Origin: Neonectria sp. B-13
Lineage: Eukaryota > Ascomycota > Sordariomycetes > Hypocreales > Nectriaceae
DNA: 64,000 nt
Reading direction: 5' to 3'
NCBI GenBank assembly: GCA_002682825.1
Contig: NOKP01000016.1
Location: forward strand, 787,593 to 851,592
Within the stretch, counting starts at the first letter, position 1; the number at the start of each line of letters is the position of its first letter. The notes under the pieces are model-generated. The model searched no databases and was not told the origin of the DNA. It saw only the letters and a list, made by a program, of their open reading frames with translations. The translations under genes were made by a program, and so were the position numbers. Below, piece by piece: positions 33,172 through 44,288 of this stretch.

Positions 33172-34272
33172 TCAAGCATCGTCGGCTCCGCATGCGAAGC
33201 ACTCTGGCTGATAGACAGCATAGTCTTCGTCAGCCGTGAACCCCATCTCGGCAGGCGTTCCGGTAAACAGTGCGCAGCCACCGGTGCTAGTGTAGCCGTA
33301 ATACTGAAACGTTTTGCAGAGCGTGTTGGTGGAGCAGCTGAGGACACAGTTCTCGAAACTCGACGTGTCTCCTCCTGCTAGAGACTTCCCAGCGGTGTTC
33401 ATGTTGCCTTTAGTGCCGCAAATGAGACCCTGTGGCGGCTGCGTCAGGGCACTACAAGGCGCTTCGTAGACGTCGATGTCGATATCGTCGAACGCAACCA
33501 AGGCCCCGGTGAAGCCGGGGGCGTAGCAGTGCACGAACACGCTCACGACGGCGGTCGCCGCGCTGGGCTTGAAGACGGCATGCGATTTCCGGTACTCACC
33601 CGCTGGGGGGGCCGTACTGGGGTTGTAGGTGGTTATCCCGGCGTTGCTGCCGTCTACGTTGACGCCGATCTGGCAGCTCCCGCCCGTCAGGTTTGGATCT
33701 TCGACGAAGGTGTGGTAGTAGGTCACGATGTAGCGTTTGGTCGTGTCCAGCTCAGATATGGTCTGCGAGGCGCGGACGTCGCCGCCCAAGTCATTCGGGA
33801 AGGCCACGAGGCTGGAAGGGTGTTAGCGAAACAAGAGATGGACTTCGGGGAGGAGGTGTTCGTACATGTAGTGGTCGCCAGAGTGGGCGAAGTCTGGATC
33901 GCTCCCGATGCTGACCCGGGCTGCGTCAAAGGTCCACGGCTCTCCAGTATATTGGCCGTTGGCCGAGGCGCCCTCCAAGCCGCCGTTTTTCACGGAGGCG
34001 GTGGGTTGTGATGACGTGGTTGTGGTTGTTGTGGTTGAGTCGAGAGTTGTCGTCGCGACTGAGGTGGTGCTCTCTTCAGAAGCGGTAGTAGTCGTGACTG
34101 TGCCTTCGAGAGTAGAAGCGAGTGATGTTGTATCCGAAGTCGCACTCTCCGTCAACGTTACCGGAGCCTCAGAGAGCACACTCAAGGTGCTTAGCTTGCA
34201 GGGGCCGGCGTTGACTCCCAGGCAGGCCACAGCCACCATGAGGGCAGTTGCAATCTTGGCGGAAGCCATCAT
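33172..34272 (-). CDS. Secreted protein with Ser/Thr linker, CBM-like and apple-like regions
   Basis: Exons are 34272-33866 and 33811-33172, giving 348 residues; the 54-nt intron is GT-AG. An N-terminal signal peptide (about 1-22) is followed by a Ser/Thr-rich stretch (about 30-90) that should be O-glycosylated. Next comes a region of about 150 residues that begins NGGLEG and resembles the lectin-like jelly-roll modules of fungal carbohydrate-binding proteins. The C-terminus from about 265 has six cysteines, a FQYYGYTSTGGCALF block and spacing like an apple/PAN module, which binds protein or sugar. There is no catalytic motif. It probably acts at the cell wall or outside the cell. The domain names are by resemblance only. 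Confidence 0.8.
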
Positions 34273-35126
34273 TTGTTGACTGTTGTTGGGAAAAGCAAGT
34301 CAAGAAGTGGAAAACAGGAGAGAAGAGAAAGAAGAGGAAGAATGAAAGAAAACGTCAACTCCATCTCCCCGTGTAGTACAACCCGATCGTGAACCCCTGA
34401 TGGTAGCCCACGCTCGCGCCGTTAAAGGTGGATATAACAACACGCTTAAACCAGCAAGCAACTCGGGGCAATTACTCTCTACGAAGCCTTTGTTGCCTGC
34501 AACTCGCCTAGCGCAATCAATGGCTTTCTTTGTTTCACTGCGATTGCTTAGTCGCGGTCCTCTATTTAGTGGGGTCAGTAATAGTGGTTGGCAGTTGTGG
34601 GTTGTTGGTTGCGAAGAGGATTCGATAGTCGGGTTTTGTTAGCTGCGCCAGGACCATTTAACAGGGGTGGCATTCTTGCTTGCGCCGTCCATGAATCAAG
34701 CAGTCTTCAAGACGATGAAACTCACGACCGGAGTAGTATCCTTGCCTCGCGCCATCGATAAATCAGCAAGGTTTCTGGATGATAGACCAGCTGAGTGCAC
34801 GTCGTCGGTGCTAGCCTGGGATTGCTTCTTGGTGCTACATGCTTCGGCACCGACGAGCTGAATCAAAACCCAGACTCTCCATGGATACGACCCGTGCGAT
34901 TATCAATGCGAGATTCATTGCTGGCTTTGTTGGGGGCCGTGTCTTGTCGCTGGTTGGTTCAGGACAGCGCGTCGTGGAGTGAACGACTCCGTCGAAGTTG
35001 TTGAAACTGCATCACAGCCTACCCTGGACATGCTATAATTTCGACAAGAACAATCTACGACTACTACGCAACCAAGAAACAACTCGAGCTTTATTTCGAG
35101 TACGGTGAACTCCAGACTCTTTAACG
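34273..35126. promoter_or_regulatory. Divergent intergenic region
   Basis: This 854-bp stretch separates the secreted-protein gene (-) from the orphan gene at 35127 (+). It contains an AG-rich leader next to 34272 (about 34300-34350) and no supported gene. Confidence 0.45.
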
Positions 35127-35858
35127 ATGGCATTCTTCTTCCAACCACCCATTTTCCTCCTCCAGCCCAGAGTTGTACCGCTCACAGTTGCGACTCCAGT
35201 AACTATCACCACGACCCCTATCTCCGCGACACCAGTCGTGTACACTCATTTCCTCACCAACCCTATGCTAACTATCCAGGCATCTCCCACTGCATTCTAT
35301 ACCCTCCCACAGATCAGATTCAAAGTAATCTTTCACGGCACACACCGCCCCGGCCACGCCCCCGGCCGCTTCTACGCCTACACTGACGCTGTGTACGCGA
35401 CGCCGCCCAGTCGCGACGGGCTCCTGGCGAACCTGTCCTTCTGGGCGACACAGCACGGCCTCGGTGACCGCGTGTACTCGGGCCAGGCGCGGTTGTACCT
35501 CACGCGGGACGCGGCAGCGCCGTTGGTGGTGGTCGGAGCTGCGCCGCCGGCCGACGACGTGCTGCGGACCGTCGAGCTGCGGGAGAGGATGCCGGCGGGG
35601 GAGCTTGAGGCCGCCGTGGAGGGGATCCGGGCGGGGCGGCATGGGGCGGTTTTGGTGGTGGATGTTGATGCGCGGGAGGAGATTGAGAGAGGGCTCCAAG
35701 GTAGGGACGGTAATTATGGTGGTGATGGAGATGGTGATGGTGATGGTGATGGTGATGGCATCAACCAGCAGCCAGAACCCAACCCCCAACCACCTGCCAT
35801 CCAGGATCCAGACGAGAACGAACCACAGGACCAAAACCCCCCAGTCGAGCCGCTATAA
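35127..35858 (+). CDS. Orphan protein with Gly-Asp repeat (243 aa)
   Basis: This is a single exon of 243 residues. The ATG at 35127 is the first in the frame. I recognise no domain. The central part (about 65-195) looks like a folded domain, with mixed charged and hydrophobic residues (FHGTHRPGHAPGRFYAYTDA, VYSGQARLYLTRD). It is followed by a (Gly-Asp)n run coded by the GGTGAT microsatellite, and by a Pro/Gln/Asn/Glu-rich tail. The start is hydrophobic but not a clear signal peptide. The GC-rich middle supports real coding. The function is unknown. Confidence 0.55.
   Translation: MAFFFQPPIFLLQPRVVPLTVATPVTITTTPISATPVVYTHFLTNPMLTIQASPTAFYTLPQIRFKVIFHGTHRPGHAPGRFYAYTDAVYATPPSRDGLLANLSFWATQHGLGDRVYSGQARLYLTRDAAAPLVVVGAAPPADDVLRTVELRERMPAGELEAAVEGIRAGRHGAVLVVDVDAREEIERGLQGRDGNYGGDGDGDGDGDGDGINQQPEPNPQPPAIQDPDENEPQDQNPPVEPL
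35718..35758 (+). repeat. GGTGAT hexanucleotide microsatellite inside a gene
   Basis: Six to seven GGTGAT units, one changed to GGAGAT, code for alternating Gly-Asp in the orphan protein. Length variation between strains would keep the frame, since the unit is 6 bp. Confidence 0.85.
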
Positions 35859-36341
35859 AACGACGGCGATGCAGAGGGAGCGAGGGAGTTGCCAATAGTT
35901 AATCACAGCCGCCTAGCTCAGCCAACCCCTGAATCGTGTTGAATCTCGTCAACATATCTACACCATAGAAGACCCGTGAAGCCAACATCTCCCAAGTTGC
36001 TGTTTTCTCTCAGGCTCCTATTAGTCGACTGAGCTAGGTTCTGTTCTCTAATCCTCAGCCGGCCTCGCCAATCACTGCTCGACGCCGAGTGTTTACGAGA
36101 AGGTGAGGTGAAAGTGAAAGCGAAAGTGAGCAGCCCGCTCCAGTCGTTGCAGCAAACGGAGAAGCTCGTTCTTGACACGCTGCTTCATGTATCTTCCTCT
36201 TCCACTTCCCCCTCCTTCCCTCTCTTTCACGCATCATCACGAGTTGAACACCACACCGCATCCGCGTCCCCAACCAGTTCCAAGCCTCCCTCCTCTCTTC
36301 ACCCATTCTTAACATCACGACAACCTCACATCACAGCCACC
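35859..36341. other. Intergenic region between two orphan genes
   Basis: This 483-bp stretch holds the 3' end of the gene at 35127 and the C/T-rich promoter and leader of the gene at 36342 (about 36180-36330). No gene is seen. Confidence 0.45.
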
Positions 36342-37010
36342 ATGGATCTCTGCATCACCGCCCAAGAACCCTTCGAGCCGCCCAAATCCAAGCCCTTCAC
36401 GCCCGTCGCCCGCTCCTCGCCAACGCCGACTCCCACCGCGTCTCCGCACCGCCTGCACCCTCTCGCCACCACCACGTCGGCCGCCTCGCCATGGCCCGCC
36501 TCGCCGCTCACGCCGCTGCCCGACGCGGGCCTCAGCTCGCACCTCGAGTTCGACCTCTTCATCTACAACACCGCCAACGACAGCTCGCTCACCCACCCGT
36601 GGGACCTGCCCCAGTCGCCGCTGTGCATCGCCATCGACACCACAAAGGCCCAGCTGCTCGCCCTCCTGCGCAGCCGCATCCCCGTGCCCCCCGGCGCCGG
36701 CACGGCCTGCGACAGCGAGTCTGTCCGGCGCCGCACCGCCCCGATCCGGCACCAAAAGCTCACCGAAGTCATGATGTACTGGACCTTCCGCGGCGCCATC
36801 CTGCCCCTTGGCCCCGACGATGCCGACTGGCACTACCGCAACCCCATCACCAAGACGGATCTGCTGGGTCGCTCCGAGGACGAGTGGTTCTTGCTGCGCG
36901 AGATGATGGCTGCGTCCGGCGGAGCGCTCAAGTGCTACTTGGCCATCCGCGGCGAGGCCCCAACGGCCAAGAAGACGGGGTATTCGCGTTGGTTTGGCGG
37001 CAGCGGGTGA
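36342..37010 (+). CDS. Conserved-looking orphan protein (222 aa)
   Basis: This is a single exon of 222 residues. I start at the ATG at 36342 in the strong context GCCACCATGG; the frame continues upstream into a C/T-rich leader that does not look coding. The first 60 residues are Pro/Ser/Thr-rich and disordered. From about 65 a compact domain follows with LEFDLFIYNTAND, a QLLALLRSRIP helix, MMYWTFRGAILPLG and DEWFLLREMMA, ending GYSRWFGG. The mixed pattern and biased third positions suggest a real protein. I cannot name a family. No signal peptide or membrane segment. Confidence 0.6.
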   Translation: MDLCITAQEPFEPPKSKPFTPVARSSPTPTPTASPHRLHPLATTTSAASPWPASPLTPLPDAGLSSHLEFDLFIYNTANDSSLTHPWDLPQSPLCIAIDTTKAQLLALLRSRIPVPPGAGTACDSESVRRRTAPIRHQKLTEVMMYWTFRGAILPLGPDDADWHYRNPITKTDLLGRSEDEWFLLREMMAASGGALKCYLAIRGEAPTAKKTGYSRWFGGSG

Positions 37011-38205
37011 ACAACGAACCATCACCACGTTTGCGTGGCGGAATGCGGCAACGCCATTGACAGGAGGATCAACAGCGGACGGACATGGGACAGACATTGG
37101 CTATCTATCAAGTTTCATGTTTCAACTTGAGGTTCAACAGGGTCGAAGACACAACATAGCCAGTTGGGCTTTGCATTATTTTGGCATTTTTGGCGGGGAC
37201 ACAAACAATCGCGACTTCACATCGCAACATGGCACACACGGAACGGGGAATTGACAGACATACATCTGACTTGGCCATCGATGGTATCCTTGAAATAGCT
37301 GTAAAACAAAAACTACCCGATGCAAATATCCCACGCCCTCCTAACCATGTAAACCCCTTCCCTTCCCTTCCCTTCGCTGCCTCGCGCAACGCAGCACGTA
37401 AGACGAACCTAGGTATAATTTGAAAGATCCTTGCTATCCGCGCGCCCAATACTGTGCTCGTAATCAACTCCTCCACTGCCCTGTCCCCTCGTCTTTTTGA
37501 TGATCTCGCTCCTCCACAGTCATGTTCCATTCATCTTCCCCTTCAAGACTCCCCCCTTGATGCCTCCTCCATACACAATTGGTGCTCGCGCGTCCTCCAA
37601 AAGCAAAAAGTAAAACAAAAAAATATGACCGAAAACAATATCAAGGCTTCGACGCCAACCTGAGCCGTGAGCCATGGTAGTCGTACACGAGTAACTGTCT
37701 ATCCGTTACCCAAATTATCTTCATCTCGACCCCCATCCTCCTTTGTTCCATTGGTCGTCGGCATGCCGCTTTGTGGTTCTGGGCAGCTCGCAATTGGGAC
37801 CTGCATTGCTGATCATTGCACCATCCAACCAGTGCAACCCATTCGGTCATGCTTTCGACTCTGGTGAAACCTAAGAGTAAACCGTCAACGCCGTGCTAAT
37901 AGCTGTAACTCCCCGGCCGTCCGTCTATCCCGTCAGTTGCGCGCCGTGACAATGCTGTTTTGTCGATGCATGTACATCACCGCTCAACAAGAACATCGCC
38001 AGGCCTGGTGGGTGTCCGTGACGTGACGGTCTGCAAACATCCAGCTCAGTTGCGTCTCTTTCTTCCCCCGCTCCCAACATTTTCCAAAAAAACCAGCCCC
38101 GAGAAAACCGAGCAAGAGACGCCGCCATGCAACATGATGATGGATAAGACAAAAGGAACATGCGCCGGGCTTCCGTAGTAGAGCACGCTGAGGCATGTTT
38201 TCTCC
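37011..38205. other. Convergent 3' intergenic region
   Basis: This is 1.2 kb between the 3' ends of the gene at 36342 (+) and the LIM-binding gene (-). A CCCTT repeat lies at about 37357-37375. The C/T- and A-rich bases around 37500-37640 look untranslated. No gene is supported. Confidence 0.5.
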
Positions 38206-40838
38206 TCACGCCGGGGGATTGCCCTTGGCTCGCTTCGTCATTCGAGGTGTCGGCGGTTTCGCTCGAGACATGCCGTTGACTTGGCCGTTGCCTCCAGGGG
38301 TTGGCGCTCCAGATCCGTCATCCTCCGCCTTGACTCCCGACGGGCGTCTCCGCTTGTTCGAGGCTGGTGATGTGTTGGCGCTAGGTCCGCTGGAGCCTGT
38401 CCCCTGCTGGCTATGCTGCATCTGCATCCCAGGCGCCTGCATGTGGACCTGCGCCGGACTGCCCATATGGGGAGACCCGGGGAGGGTCATATGAGCCGCT
38501 GCAGGACTCGCCCCCATGGGGAATTGTCCAAAGCTCGGGGTTCGGGGTCCTTGGGGCATCGGCTGTCCGTTCATGGGTCCGTTCATGGGTCCGTTCATGA
38601 CCTGAGGTGCTCCGTTGATGTGAGTCGAGACATACTGCTCCAATGCCACGTAGGGGCCGAGACCAGGGTTGGAGTGGTAGAATCCGAACAAAGGGTTCAT
38701 CTGTCCCATGACTTCGACGATCTGTATCATGACTATTAGCACTACTCTGTGTGCCTCTATGTAATGGTCCGTACCTCAAGAAATTGAAATACACCCTCCG
38801 TAACACCCTTGCTGTTGACAGCAGAATCTGGGAGATCCATGAGTACTTCAGGGGGCGCTGTTTGCGGCGACTTCAGCTGTTTGCCCTTGCCCTTCTTGGA
38901 CATCTCGGGCGACTGCTTGCCATCCTGCGAGTTGGTCTTGTGCCATTCCTTCATCCACATGTGAGCCGGCTTCGCGGCTTCAATGACCTGTCTCCGAGAG
39001 ATGTACTCTTCATGTCCAGTCGTGAGGAATTCGAAAAGCTCAATCTTTTGCTCGGCGTCAAATTGCGCGCGAAGGGTGCCGCTTGCGACCAACTATAGTA
39101 CGAGTGAGCATTTGTATCTTTCGCTTGCGCAAAAGGAAACTTACATGCGATCCAGTCTCGAACCAGTACACAAGACTGGCCTTGGAGTTCTCGATGCAGT
39201 GGCAGTCCCCAGGCAAGGGCCGATCTGTGGTGCCCTTGTCCATGATCAACTGCATATTCTTGACACCACCACCAAAGTGTGTATGGAAGTATCGAGCAAT
39301 AGCGGGGTAGGGAATTTCGTATTGCTTGTCGGTTGTATCCTCAGCATCGGTGATGTGTAACGAGTGTCGGAAGACGCCATTCGGAGAAAAGAACCGAATG
39401 ACGAAGCTGGTCCAGTATGAGAGATCGTCTCGAGCCCGGGGTCCCTGTGAACCATCTGTCAGTGCTTGATACCAGAGTTGTTAGAATTTAACCTACTGGG
39501 AACCCGCTCAAGTGTTCAGCGAACTGCATGAGCTTTAACAAACACTGGCCCTTCATGCCCTCTCTTCGCTGTTGCTGCATCAATGAATTCGTCAACGCTA
39601 TTTGCTGCGCCGCCGCCATTTGTGGTTGCGACTGGGGTTGAGGTTGCTGCTGAGGTTGCTGCTGAGGCTGGGGTTGCTGCTGCTGTTGCTGTGGTTGAGG
39701 CTGAGGTTGGGCAGGAGTTTGAGGACCCTGGGGTTGGTTTTGACTGGCAGGCATTTGACTCGGCTGAGCAGGGGTCGAGGCGGGTGTTTGAGCTGGCGTC
39801 TGGGGTCCGGTGGGAGCCGGAGTGCCCGCCTGAGATGGCTGAGGCGTGTGCTGGGGCTGCTGACCAGGTTGCTGTGGCTGAGGCTGGGGTTGACCTTGGG
39901 GCTGTCCTTGAGGCTGGCCCTGCTGGCTCTGCTGGCTTGCCATTTGGAGGGAGGCGGCCAGCTGGTTCTGCTGCTGCATAGCGGCCATGTTTTGAGCGGT
40001 CATCGGCATCTGCTGTCCTTGACCAGGACCACCTTGCATCTGCTGAGCGTGAGCAGCCTGTTGCTGTTGCTGCTGCTGTTGAGCCTGTTGCTGCTGCTGC
40101 TGTTGCTGCTGGGCCTGTTGTTGCTGCTGCTGCTGCTGTTGGAGAGCGAGCTGTTGGGCCATGATGGCTTGCGCCTGAGGATGCTGTTGTGCCTTGGACA
40201 CCGTAGTTAGCGAGGGTAATTCTTGCGGGGATGCATTTTTGATGATATACTCACTGGTCCAAGTCTACCAGCCTGCCTCAACTGATGGAGCTGCTGAGGG
40301 CTAAGCTGGTTCAACTGCATTTGCATGGGCATCCCGTTCACACCAGCTTGCATGTTGGCCTGGAAGGCATGTTGTGCCATCAGAGCCTGTCTTGCGTGTT
40401 GCTGCTGGAGCAGTTGCTGTTGTTGCCGCATTGCGGCCATCGCTTGAGGGTTGTTGACTGAGGACGGCACAGTTAGTAGGTGGTTACAGTGCGTGGCAAG
40501 GTGAAACGACGCCGACGGAGGGACAGGGACATACATTGATTCTGCAATTGCTGCTGTTGCTGCTGAAACATTTGCTGCTGAGCAGGATTCAAGTGCTGTA
40601 AAGCATGAGCATTTGGGTTCCCACCCGGCGGCATGCCGCCCATGAGGGCAGGGTTTACTTGTCCTCCAGGAGCGGTGACCATGGGGCCTCCGAACTGGTG
40701 CGGCATTCCGGCAGCAGGTGCGCCCTGCTGCCCTTGGTTATGAGGCATACCGGGAGCCATGGGATGACCGGCGACGCCTGGATGTCCCATGCCGGCGGGA
40801 TGCCCCGAGAAGTTTGGACCCATACTAGTTGCCATCAT
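38206..40838 (-). CDS. ptaB: LIM-domain-binding protein, PtaB/Ldb1-like transcription cofactor
   Basis: Exons are 40838-40535, 40457-40255, 40192-39497, 39444-39145, 39092-38775 and 38721-38206, giving 778 residues. The acceptor of intron 2 could instead be 9 nt downstream (40183). PtaB-type proteins are nuclear cofactors that pair with Flo8/LUFS-type factors to control adhesion, biofilm and development. The first 390 residues are Met/Gly/Pro- and Gln-rich, with long polyQ and QP runs. The LIM-binding domain follows at about 390-600 (DDLSYWTSFVIRFFSPNGVF, IPYPAIARYFHTHF, ASLVYWFETGSH, LRAQFDAEQKIELFEF). The region after it has EAAKPAHMWMKEWHK. An MNGP tandem repeat lies near 665. The C-terminus has a basic KRRRP nuclear signal. 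The ATG at 40838 is chosen because the frame extends upstream only to a GTG. Confidence 0.88.
39520..40190. repeat. CAG/CTG-rich low-complexity tract coding polyglutamine
   Basis: Many CTG, TTG and CTGC repeats on the plus strand code for Gln and Gln-Pro runs in the LIM-binding protein. The mix of CAA and CAG codons lowers the chance of slippage. Such tracts often vary between strains. Confidence 0.85.
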
Positions 40839-43800
40839 CTCTGGAGTTCGTAGTCGACTATCCACCGCGTGGATATCGACAGTCACACTGAGATACTATC
40901 GCATGTGCATGCGCTAGACAATGGAGATGTCGTGAGGACGAGACAAGACGCGGATGCGGGTGCCGACTGGTGGTTGGGCGTGGTTGTGGTCGTGGTGGTG
41001 GTCGATCCTTTTCGCGTGTCGCGACGAGACGGGACGGCCCAATGCGATAACGGTCGGATCAGGCGTGAAGAGGTCGCGGAAAGTTTGAGAGAAACACGGG
41101 GAATCGAGTAGATCTATCACGAGGACGGGCGATTATACGGAAGGGTGGCGACGAGGCATCGGCGAGGGGGAGGAGAGAATGGCGGATGGTGTGGTTTGCG
41201 ATGGGCACAAAGACGGCCGACGGAGGTAGGAGTCGACGGCGGGCGAATGAGGTGACGATGGGGCGAGTGGCAGGTCACGAGGTCCGCCGGGAGCGAGGCC
41301 AGCCAGCACGGCAGGGCGAGGGCGGCGGCGAGCGAGCGAAGACAACGGCCTCGGGCAATGCGGATTCGGATTGAGGGTTGATTGCGGATGGTGGAAGGCG
41401 AATTGTCGGAAAACCGCCAGGAGACGGCGGAGGCGTGTGTGGGAGTGGCAGTGGGAGTGGGCGTACTCTCTCGGTGGACGCGGGTGCGATGTCACCGGAG
41501 GATGATCCGCTCGTTGACAGGACAGGACGGGACAGGATTGGACTGGGCGAGCAGCTGGGGGGGCGGTGGAAATTTCCCGCGCGCTTGCCGGGCTCTCTTG
41601 TACAGCGAGGATGCGACAGGCGACAGCGACAGCAGCAGTAACAGGAGCGGCAGTGACAGGGACGGTGACAGCCCAGGCAGCGGAGGCAGTAACAAGTAGG
41701 CGATCTTCGTAGGCGACCCAACAATAAGGTAAAACAAAAAGGCACCCAAAGGGGGGGAAGATGGTGGGCGGGCCCGAAGAGTCGGTTGGGTTCAGTTTAG
41801 TGTTGGTGGTAGGGGAGGAAGATGAGAAAGGGGACGACGAGGCGGACGAGCTGAGGAAGAAGGGCAGAGAGGAGGGCAAAGAGCGGCAGAGAGTGGCAGA
41901 GGAGGGCAGAGAGATAGATACAAACGGGAGACAGAGAGCCGATGGCCGGTGCTTTCGGGAGGCGTTGGGAGAGTCCCCCGATGTCTGGCCTGGTCAGGCC
42001 CGTTCTGGTGCTGGTTCTGGTCTGCAGCAGTGGAAGGGAAGGGAGGAGGAAGAGGACCGGCGGGAGTGTCCGTCCAGCCCTGTGCTCGTTCAGTGCTGGT
42101 TCAGTGCTGAGTGCTGAGTGTTCGCGCTGCAAAGGCCGAAAGAGGCCGAACTGACAAGGAGCCTAGACAGGTTGGAGGGAATCCCGGGTCGGGGGAATCG
42201 CTCGCTCGCACTCTCTCTCTCTCTCGCGCTCTCTCTTGTTTGCGTCCTCTCGTGGGCTCCTCTTAGGCGTGAGTGGGCGGAGCCATGGGTGGACGGGCGA
42301 GTTTAATGCGCGAGTGGAGTGGAGTGGACGAAGTGGGTGAGTCTGAGTGGGCGGACTGCTCGCAGAGCCAGAGCAGGGCCAGCAAGAACGTGGCTAGCAC
42401 TCTGATACATGGGCCGCCGACCCGCTTAAAGTGGGTTAGATGCATCTATCCGTGTTTAATCTAGTTTCTGGAAACGCGAGTAGTCGAAATAAATGAATCA
42501 CCCTCTCACAAGACCACACTGTAAACAACGCCCCGGCGACGTCGCAATTTTGTCGTGCCAAATTCGGTGGCTGGGAACCTTGCTCTCTGTATCCCCCAAA
42601 CGGGGCGCGCACATCCTATCCAATCTCATTCTGCCCGGCACGCGACGATTCGCAACCCGGTGCGCGGGCGCGGGCGCGTTCTGATTATCCCCCAAACCGA
42701 TTGCTAATCCCAAAATACCTCCCCAATGTCCAATGAGGTGCACAATCAACTCCCGGGGGCGTGCTGCTGCCTCGCAGCCTTGCAGACTCGAGACCTAAGG
42801 TGAGCATCCGTACCTAAAAGCAAACACATGAACGCACAAACGTAGACACACACAAACGCGAGCGGGAGAACTGTAAAAACGAAATCTAAACACTTGCAAA
42901 CCTGAGCCCCTCCCCGTGCGCCACACGCTTCTGAATGCCGTTTTCCCGCGCAGGCAAACCCGCAAGCAACATCACGGCTCGCCGCTCGCTGGGGGGGACC
43001 TCTCCCTGGCTGGTGGGTGAGACACTGCCATGCATCTATCGCGGTGCGCCACTAACCCTGCTGGCGTCCGCCGCTAGTACCGTAACCGTGGGCCGACAAT
43101 CACGTGAATCTGTACAGTGCATGCTGTTACCGAAAATTTTGCTGGCACTGTCTTACAATATGTAGCTTCGAGAGCCGCAAACTATTTTCTTCAACCGCAT
43201 CTCTTCACCCTTCAACATTCACCAGCTCCCACTCCGCGAGCTTGACGACCACGCTCGAGACCGTTTGCACGACTTGCGCACCGCTGCTTTGTGATTTGGA
43301 GCAGCTGCAGTCGAATGCGCCTCGCAGTGATGGTCTGACGGCAAGCGTGTTTGGTCTGCATCTGGGGATGCCTTTTTCAAGGGCAATCCCCAACCGCCAT
43401 GCATTTGTGATGGTAAGACTCCAACTCTCATTTTCTTGCATTCGCACTCCCCCCATTTCATGATGACTCTTTAACAAAGACTTCTTTTCCCAACTGAATC
43501 GCCCTTGAAGAAAATCAGCCTGTTCGGGCCCTAGGCCTGTTACTTGCCAGTATCTTGTCTGACTACACACCTCACACTTCACATTTTTGAGAACTTTGGT
43601 GTCAGCAGCGTTGCTAACAACCGTTGCCTACAGATTCTATAACTTGCTACATCTCGCTACGACTGACTACGCCAACCACAGCTCCCCAGAGCATGTGAAG
43701 TTTCTGATTTGTGAGTCTCATCTCTTTCCTTTCATCTCCACAAAACAACCCCCGTGAAATGATGAAATTTTCCACAACATTCGCAGTTTCCACTTGAGTC

Positions 43801-44288
43801 CCATTGAGCCTTTTTTGGGACAAATGAAGGTTATGCACTTCCTTGGATGTCTTATCACATACCAGTTCAACGTTTTGTTATGAAGATGAATTTTGAGAAC
43901 AAAAGCTAACTGAACGCAAAGTGTTGCAGTCACAAAATCTCCGCGTAATCTGCGCCGTATGTACCAAAAGCTTAATAATATGATCTATCATCCTGCTTGA
44001 ACTGTTGCCAAACTGTGAAACATCTTACCATGTGAAACAAACAAAGTGATGAAGTTAATGCCTGTACACTTCTAGGTCGATTCACTCGCTACGAACGACG
44101 TTGGAAGGGTGCTGTCCCAGTACATGTAAACTTGCCAGGGTGGATGACAAACTATGTCAGATATCTACCTCGTCCAACCCTGTTTAGCCGTTCAATCCAT
44201 GTCTCGTACAGTAGTAAATCACAAGGCTCCTAAATCGTCTCTGAAGCGATGACATAACGCTAGATTCCTCGTCACGAATGGTGTCGTC
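40839..44288. promoter_or_regulatory. Long upstream region of the LIM-binding gene
   Basis: 3.4 kb without a supported gene. The first 1.4 kb next to 40839 is purine-rich on the plus strand and so pyrimidine-rich on the coding strand, as expected for a promoter and long leader. A (CT)n run lies near 42210-42232. The part from 43400 to 43960 shows several intron-like signals but no coding frame that I could assemble. The end near 44288 is 3' sequence of the HbrB gene. Confidence 0.45.

Noticed and set aside
41133..41879. 248-codon minus-strand open frame upstream of the LIM-binding gene
   Set aside because: It is low in complexity (Ser/Pro/His runs), matches no family, and lies in the skewed leader or promoter region where long frames arise by composition.
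43205..43582. 125-codon minus-strand frame
   Set aside because: It starts at GTG, has no motif, and overlaps an equally long plus-strand frame. Kept only as part of the unresolved intron-like region.
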